Source of the DNA: Dictyophora rubrovolvata
Taxonomy: Eukaryota; Basidiomycota; Agaricomycetes; Phallales; Phallaceae
Assembly (NCBI GenBank): GCA_029959195.1
Contig: CP114119.1
Span: forward strand, 1,488,001 to 1,552,000
Length of the DNA: 64,000 nucleotides
Direction of reading: 5' to 3'
Shown one piece after another: positions 56,229 to 64,000 of this stretch (position 1 is the first letter of the stretch; the number at the start of each line of letters is the position of its first letter). The translations under genes were made by a program, and so were the position numbers. The notes beneath the pieces are model-generated. The model did not search any database, was not told the origin of the DNA, and worked only from the letters and a program-made list of their open reading frames with translations.

Positions 56229-57039
56229 GGTAGTGAAAGGACAAAGTATGCTCTTTTGTTTGTCTGCGACTATGAGCCGGCAACCAAATAAGATGCCGAC
56301 CCTGTCTCACAGCCCAATCTTATACATTGTGTGCCCGTGGATAACACACAGACATCTTTATCTCCTTGTCATTTCCAGACAGTAAGAGTCCGAATTCTGA
56401 CGCACCTGTTCGTACAACTGGGTGAGTAGCATGATGCAAGCAGTGGAGAGATGGTGTTACAGCTGATTGTGAACTTGCGAAACAAACGACAAGAATGAAG
56501 ATATAACATGGAAGGATATGTCAAATAGTGACACTGATACACATTGGGTGAGTGATGCTAAACTACGTGACTTTGTATATACTGAGTTGTTCCTAATAGG
56601 TTGTTTCTGATGTCGGTCCTTTGAATGATCCTTTGTATACTTTGAAGGATTTTCTGATGTTATTTTTTTGTACTTACTCGGTATGCTGACTTGGGATTCC
56701 GAGTGGTCTTCAGAGAATGTGCTGAAAGGTGTAAAGCTTTTTATTTAACTCCATATCTCAATAAATGCTATTTTTCCAGGCACTGTCTGTGCCATATAAC
56801 ACAACCTTAGTAGTCCCCCATAACCCCAATCCAATCCATAGAGTCACTTCCTAGTCGAGCGCAATGTGTTGCGCATGGCAGAATGGACGAAATAGGTAGC
56901 TATGCTCGTTGTAGTCTAAGTCTATAGTCAGGGCCTGGACACATCTGTATAGGTCTATGGGTGTATCTGTACATTTCTCACAGGACTTGGTCCAACTTGG
57001 CGCGTTGTAGACGCTCCTCTACTACCGCCATGTAGATTT
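56229..57039. other. intergenic region upstream of the MYND gene
   Basis: About 810 bp between the GT8 stop and the MYND gene start. Short open frames occur on the plus strand near 56520-56720 but have no recognisable motif. No repeat, tRNA or element end was seen. Confidence 0.4.
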
Positions 57040-58167
57040 CTAATGGGAAACGAACAGGTCTACAGTTCTTGCATCAGCAGTCGAGAGTTTTTTTTGCACC
57101 TCATCGTATTTGTTCCACCACCACTCATTGACAGCTTCGAAATCACCTCCGGTGCCTCTTGGTTGCATCCACGGTTTATCTGCCAATATGTAATGTACAC
57201 ATTTGACGTCGTCGTCGCGCCATAAAGGAGAATGGATGATGCGGAGCGTTTTCAACGCGTTGTAGATGTATGGCAATGGCTTCCATTTTCCTCTGAAGTA
57301 TTCGGCGAGCAGGTCTTGATCTTTATTATCAAGGAAAACGTCAGATATAATATTGTCTCCTTGGGCATACGTCCGCTAATGACTTACCTGGGAATATAAA
57401 AGAATCAACGAGCCGCGAATCTAACAACAGACTATAAAGACCGTCCGCAAGGGCTTTGGAAGGTATCAGAAGAACAGTCCCAGAGTTGAGCAGGCCGTAT
57501 GTTCTAGGGCTTTCTGGTTTTATTTCTACCGCCTCTGGAATCGTTTGGCTGTCTGTTCTCAACGGCGTATATGCACAGTTTTCGGGTGTCCTATACGACA
57601 ATCAATCGTTTTTATCGGATGAAGGTTGTATTAAAGTACCAGTCTATCGGATAGTGACTTAGTCTGCGTGGATTACAGGTACATGCATGGCAGGCCGCAA
57701 TCCAGCCATCTTCGAGTGCGAAATCCTCCAAAAGCTCGTCCATATTTTTACGTATCAACATGTCAGAGTCCAGAAGCAAAACTCTCTATGAATGAAACAT
57801 CAATAGACGGTCCATAGGAACCTTCTCGACTTGCCTCGTACTCCTCTAACTCAAACACTCTGTACCTTTACATGAGAAAAGAGAGGCAAACTTTAATCAT
57901 ATAAATTTCCCACCTTAGTTTTGTCCAGGTATCATCGAATCGCTTATCCCGTTGGATAATTGAAGATCCCGGATTTGGTTCTAGTCGATTTATCTGCCGC
58001 AGCGTGATGCCTTCTCTCTCCAGAATCATGCGGGCCTCATCCGAGACGCTTGCGGTAATCATCACCACCAATGAATATGTGGACTTCACATGAATTAGAC
58101 TCTGATTTAAAATGAGCGTTCCAGGTAGGTAAGAATCTTTCGTCATAAGAGTCACAAAAGCCTTCAT
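57040..58167 (-). CDS. GT8 family glycosyltransferase (glycogenin/galactinol-synthase-like)
   Basis: Retaining glycosyltransferase using UDP-sugars. Exons (minus): 58167 to about 57912, 57859-57835, about 57788-57634, about 57593-57393, and a last exon to 57040. The start is MKAFVTLMTKDSYLPGTLIL. Motifs: SLVVMITASVSDEARMIL, VFELEEYERVLLLDSDMLI with the metal-binding DxD (DSD), WIAACHACTCNPRR, TYGLLNSGTVLLIPS, FPDQDLLAEYFRGKWKPLP, and HYILADKPW with the conserved His. All core GT8 motifs are present. The acceptor substrate is unknown; fungal homologues are often annotated galactinol synthase-like. The 25-nt exon 2 is followed by an intron with a GC donor (GCAAGT). Confidence 0.9.
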
Positions 58168-58298
58168 TTTGTGCGATAAGAGCTAATGTACGACCTCCGT
58201 GCTGACAAATACTCCAACTGCTTGCTTCCCTGCCACGTAGTTCGAATGATGCGTTGATGTGTCTGTCTAATATGTAAATACAAGACTCATGTAGTCAT

Positions 58299-59774
<1,476 letters not shown>

Positions 59775-60105
59775 ATTGACATAACGATCTGGGTTATGAA
59801 AGGCCGAGGTCACTTCTCCGAGTCCGACTCAGTCACAGACTTGGGAATAGTTCATATGACTAAGAGCTTTTATTACTAGTAAAATTGAGATTGCTTGAAT
59901 TTATCAATCATAGTCGCAAGTAATCTAATAATATCGTGAACAGCTCGGATCAATAGTACGATGCACGACAACGGAGCGACATGATTGCTATTTCTCGCGA
60001 CCCCGGGTTACTTCCGAATGTTCCCTTAAACGTCGTCGTGGAAAACATTCTGTCGTCTGGGCCATGTAGATAAACCAAGCTCAGCGTGAGCACTAGCCAA
60101 GAGGC
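59775..60105. other. intergenic region between KAE1 and CSL4
   Basis: About 330 bp, containing the KAE1 promoter and the CSL4 3' UTR. No motif or coding stretch recognised. Confidence 0.45.
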
Positions 60106-60887
60106 TTATAAACCGTCCGGTTTAGCACATTTTCGTTTCTCTATAAATCCGGTTTTGGGACAACGCATTTCTTGCCATGAAATAGGTATCATTATGGCTC
60201 CTTTTAGACGAAATCAACACAAAGAAATGAATAACGGGACGCAGGTGGAATTTACCCGCTTCGCTCTCAGCGAATATCACACCTAAATCGTTCCTCGCAG
60301 TTGTCACGTAGTAGTTCCGTGAATCACCAAGAGAAATCTATAAAAAAAAAGAGGGTTTTTAGGCAAGGATATAATATTACATATTGGGTCACTTACTACT
60401 AGACCTCGGACGATGTCTCCGTTCCTGAAGCAATCTGCAATTTTAAGCCTATCCTTCTCAGTCGACCGTACATCTTGGACACGAATTACACCAGTGAACT
60501 AACATATCTGAGATATTATCTCACGTGTTTTACCAGAGATATGTGCTTACTTCTTCTCCTAACGGAAGGGCTATACCATCGACGACACTAATAGCTATGG
60601 TTGCTTGAGATGGCGAGAGGCGAATAACATGCCCTAACACGACCGAAGAGGGTACAGGCAGTTTGGCGCGTGTTTGTGGAATAGATTTTGTCTGCAACGA
60701 GAGTTATTATAAATTCTTTTCAATAGACTAGCATTGCACTCACTGAAAGGTCAAGACAGCCTACTAACGCAGATCGTACAACACCGTTTCTTTTGTATAA
60801 CCCGTTCCCAAGCGGATCGGTTACCTTTACAAAAACATTTTCAATGGGCTGTCCAGGCAAGTAAAACTGCGATCCTCCAGTAGACAT
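60106..60887 (-). CDS. CSL4: exosome complex component CSL4 (EXOSC1)
   Basis: S1-domain cap subunit of the RNA exosome. The start at 60887 gives [17 protein letters not shown]. The N-terminal domain and S1 fold follow over several exons: [61 protein letters not shown] and [20 protein letters not shown]. The last exon begins after an intron from about 60246 and reads [17 protein letters not shown], ending CAKPDGL with TAA at 60106-60108. The conserved RKCAKP tail confirms this last exon; simply reading through the intron to 60122 would give a wrong C-terminus. It lies upstream of KAE1 on the same strand. Confidence 0.94.
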
Positions 60888-61119
60888 TTAGATTGCGTGA
60901 AATCTCCTGTACCAGAAAGATTTTGGCGTCGTGTGGAAGTCCTCGTCTCACCTTGGTTTATTTAGCTTAGTCATTTCAATGAAGGCTTCAAGCTTAACCT
61001 CAAGCTCAAAGTTTCGGGTGACTATATCAACCTACAATCATGTTCGGAACGTCATGATGTCTATATTATGAAAGAATCTGATATTCGTCTAGATTAAGCA
61101 ACAATTCTGTAGGAGACGT

Positions 61120-62672
61120 TCAAAGCATAAATGTAAGGGGGTTCTCCAAAAATCCTTTCAAGGTGTTCAAAAACTTGGCACTGAGGGCGCCATCGACTAC
61201 TCTGTGATCAGCACTAAGAGTGACTTTAAGATTCTGCACTGTTTTGAAACCACGAGCTGCATCTTCGGGAGACGCTTCCGGACCACATGGTACTAAAGTC
61301 GGGACGGTTGAGCTGACAGCAAGAATACAGGCTTGCGGCGGGTTGATAATGGCGGTGAAGTGATCGATACCGAACATGCCCATGTTGGAGATGGTAAAGG
61401 TACCGCCTTGATACTCTTCGCCTTTCAGCTTGTTTTCACGAGCTTTTTTTGCAAGTGCTTTCGCCTCGTGCGAGATGGTTGCGAGGCCTTTGTTGGCAGC
61501 ATCGCGGACAATGGGAGTAATGAGACCAGTAGGAGTTGCTACAGCGATACTGATGTCTGCCCTTGAATACCTAAAAACAAACGTATAGAAACAAGTTTAG
61601 GGAAATTAAACACGTAAAATACTGACTGTCGTATGGCTTCTCCCATCCAAGCGGCATTTACTTCTGGATTATCCCGGAGAGCTAGAGCGGAAGCCTTGAC
61701 GATAAAGTCATTCACGCTTAGTCTGTCTGCCTTCTCCAATTTCTGATTAAACACCTCTCTCAATTTTAATAGTCTGCCCATGTCGATATCGACGGTAACG
61801 TAATAGTGGGGTATGTCCTGTTTTGACGAAGTCAAACGTTGGCCAATAGTGCGCCGCATGTTCGAAAGGGGTATATCGGTATACGGGGCGTCGAGTGACT
61901 GGGACGGGCCTGCTAAAGGGGTAGATTGGGCCTTTGACGGTGAAGATTTGAACGATTCGATATCGCTAAGAACAATGCGACCACCAGGTCCTGAGCCTTT
62001 GATTTGAGACAAGGGGATGCCACGTTCTAAAGCTAGCTTCTTTGCAATTGGGGATGCAGAAATACGGTCAGTGGTCGGGGTGCCATCGATGTGTTTTGGA
62101 GAGGTGACTTGAAGTTCGGCAGCAGATACTGAAGGACCAGGCGTACCAGGTTCGGAAGCATTAGTTGGAGGTGGTGAGTCTTTGGGTTTCGGCTCTTCTT
62201 TTTTGGGGGTGCTCGGCTCGGATGACTTGGCCTCGTTAGCCAAGTCTGCAGCACCTGATATATCATCACCAGGTTCTCCTACTACAGCGATGAGAGTGCC
62301 TACGGCGACGTTCTTGGTTCCATCTTGTGCGATGATTTTGGCTAAAATACCGTCCTCTTGGGCTTCAACGTCAATATTTGTCTTGTCGGTTTCCTGTGTT
62401 ATCCATCAAGAGCGAGTATGCATTCAGGAAAGAGGGGATACCAACAATTTCTAAAAGAACTTCGCCTGCAGAATATGACTCGCCCTCTCTTTTTTTCCAC
62501 GAGCCAACACCCCCCTCTGTCATGGTTGGGCTCATCGCCGGCATGGTGAACCGGGTGAGTGCATGGCGACGAGAAGTAAAGTGAATACCTAAAGTAGCGA
62601 AGAAAATGAGCCATTGTTAGAATTCTAACCCTGTAATCTCGTACTTCTAGTAAAGAGCCTTGTCAAGGACAT
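61120..62672 (-). CDS. LAT1: dihydrolipoamide acetyltransferase, E2 of pyruvate dehydrogenase
   Basis: Core E2 component of the mitochondrial pyruvate dehydrogenase complex. Exons (minus): 62672-62630, 62588-62446, 62393-61627 and 61570-61120. The presequence MSLTRLFTRSTRLQGIHFTS is split by intron 1. One lipoyl domain follows (MPAMSPTMTEGGVGSWKKRE, with the lipoyl Lys in ETDKTNIDVEA), then a Pro/Ser-rich linker, the E1/E3-binding domain (SPIAKKLALERGIPLSQIKG) and the acyltransferase domain (IPHYYVTVDIDMGRLL, GGTFTISNMGMFG). The active site is SADHRVVDGALSA. All key residues are present and the length is standard. Confidence 0.96.
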
Positions 62673-63022
62673 AGTGGGAGAAGCTTGGAAAGATTAGACG
62701 CCCGTTCGGACAGGGACTGGCCAAAAGACGCGAGATGATGGTTGGGCTTTTTCCCAAAATATTGCATTTTCACATTTTCCGGCAAATTGAGCCATTGCAA
62801 ACTTTTGTCCGGGGCTAAAACAAAGTAGTCTGTTATTTTTGTAAGAATCCGGACAGCTCTTTGAACCCAAATCCCAACCAAAACTGCCAGCAGATTAGGA
62901 GTCGGGTAGCAATTCTTGGCTGTAATTGGATAGTAAATAATATTTCCTTATATGGAAAGCGAACAGTATAGAGTTGTGTGGGCTCGGAATCAGCCACGCA
63001 GACCCCTTCTTCTCGTACAGCC
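62673..63022. other. divergent promoter region LAT1 / AT-hook-like gene
   Basis: About 350 bp between start codons. It contains GC-rich patches (GGGGCTAAAAC, TTCCGGCAAA) but no motif I can assign. Confidence 0.4.
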
Positions 63023-64000
63023 ATGTCTCTGTCGCGTATTCTCAATGTCGACACCCCGCCTCCACGACACTCCTCCATTAATTCCCAGTCTCATCCGCAT
63101 TCATCACTCCACTACAGAGACGACCACGACTGGAACGACGACCGAGCTCTCAAAAAACAACGCAAGACATCCCTCCTCGCCGATCAACCATCCTTCCAGC
63201 ATCACGACCGTCGATGGCAAAGCCCCTCATCCGATCTCGACGACTGCCCCGACATATGGTCGGAAGAACTCAACAAGTATATGGTAGCGACCCGTCTCCG
63301 TGCTCGCCAAATCGAGCAGTGGTTTGAAGAAAAAAACAGGGTGCGACAATGTTTCCTTTGGTGCTCGTATATTCTACCTTCCCTCTGTACTTACATTTCA
63401 TACAGGAAAAAAACGCAACAATTGCCCAGCATACCGCCCACGACTACTCCTCTAGAATAAGTACCGCAAATGAGATTGATCGGGCACGCAGTGCTTCCAT
63501 TGAACGTGATATTTTGGACACATTGAATGACGATCCTTCCTCCCCCCCGCTTGCGAACAACAACGCTTCCCATCTTGATGAACTCGAAACCCAGCCTTCC
63601 GCACCACACACCACTCATAGAGCGAAGGGCCGTAAGCTGATAGATAGCGACGTCGAATCTTTACTACCCCCAGACGCAGATAGCATACAGACATCTTCCC
63701 GTAAACGCAAACGGGCCGATGCAGGCCAGTTATCTGACTCAGCCTCAAATGTCCCTCCTGTCAAAAAGAAGACTGGGAGAAGGAAACCTCAAACCAATGA
63801 CGATCCTCTCAAACCCGCGAAAGCCAAGCGAGGGCCTCGAAAAGCCAAAGGAACCGCGACACCAGGTACTGCAAGCAAGCTGCCATCCGAGGAACCTCAA
63901 GCGGCGTTCCAACCACCTTCTCAGCTCCACTCCTCTCGTCTCTCCCCATCTGTACCAGCGAATGCCTTACCCTTTAATATCACCCCTATGCCTTCTGCGC
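63023..64000 (+). CDS. basic, disordered nuclear protein with AT-hook-like motifs (3' end outside the window)
   Basis: N-terminal part of a larger protein. The start at 63023 gives MSLSRILNVDTPPPRHSS; a GTG 45 nt upstream in frame is not used in eukaryotes. One intron (donor after EEKNR near 63339, acceptor near 63407) joins to ENATIAQHTAHDYSSR. The sequence is Ser/Pro/Lys-rich, with a helical WSEELNKYMVATRLRARQIE segment and basic AT-hook-like patches (KKTGRRKPQ, KRGPRKAKG). The layout resembles the N-terminus of fungal chromatin remodellers such as INO80, but no catalytic domain lies within the window, so that is only a guess. Confidence 0.65.

Noticed and set aside
60122-60307. Simple read-through C-terminus of CSL4 ending in ETKMC
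   Set aside because: An intron from about 60246 joins to [17 protein letters not shown]...CAKPDGL, the conserved CSL4 tail, so the unspliced reading is wrong.

Overview
This 64 kb window is a gene-dense piece of a fungal nuclear chromosome, most likely from a basidiomycete of the Agaricomycotina. Evidence: nearly every gene is split by short introns (about 50-60 nt, GT..AG with lariat-like CTAAC/CTGAC motifs), intergenic gaps are small, and the gene set is fungal (ERMES subunit MMM1, Hsp104, GPI-type chitin deacetylase, Zn2Cys6 and bZIP regulators, fungal-type Rap1, Ngl-type exonuclease). The species cannot be named from sequence alone. I see no transposon, virus-like element, rRNA, tRNA or CRISPR array.

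Layout. 1-8.5 kb: C-terminal part of an Sfp1-like C2H2 factor, LSM5 (tiny exons), a tubulin-tyrosine-ligase-like protein, MMM1 and HSP104. 8.7-16.3 kb: HSC20/JAC1, RPB8, a CDK11 (PITSLRE) kinase, a Rap1-like telomere protein and importin alpha. 16.5-22.5 kb: four plus-strand genes: nitrilase, NAP/SET histone chaperone, prephenate dehydratase, chitin deacetylase. 23.4-31.9 kb: SRPK-type kinase, secreted GDPD/PLC-like protein, Rieske protein RIP1, mitoribosomal mS35 and a Ste20-family kinase. 33.3-44.9 kb: bZIP factor, Nudix hydrolase with a membrane tail, ZNF706-type zinc protein, threonine aldolase, an unknown protein, an Ngl-type exonuclease and a RhoGEF. 45.2-53.9 kb: Zn2Cys6 regulator, UPF0047/YjbQ protein, SLC35F5-like transporter, FAM192A/NIP30 protein and ESS2. 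54-64 kb: doubtful small ORFs, an intronless MYND-finger gene, a GT8 glycosyltransferase, KAE1, CSL4, the E2 subunit of pyruvate dehydrogenase and the start of a basic nuclear protein.

The genes are mostly unrelated housekeeping genes, not a pathway cluster. Recurring themes are mitochondrial function (MMM1, JAC1, RIP1, mS35, LAT1) and RNA metabolism (LSM5, RPB8, CSL4, KAE1, Ngl, ESS2, SRPK). Many neighbours are paired head to head with start codons only about 60-110 bp apart, or tail to tail with little or no spacer.

The most notable signals concern gene architecture. There are many micro-exons; the UPF0047 gene appears to need internal exons of 12 and 6 nt to rebuild conserved residues. 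At least four introns carry a GC donor in a near-perfect GCAAGT context. In the MYND gene a TGA sits exactly where the family has its invariant tryptophan, cutting off the last zinc ligands. Exon boundaries were derived by hand from splice motifs and family conservation and need transcript support.
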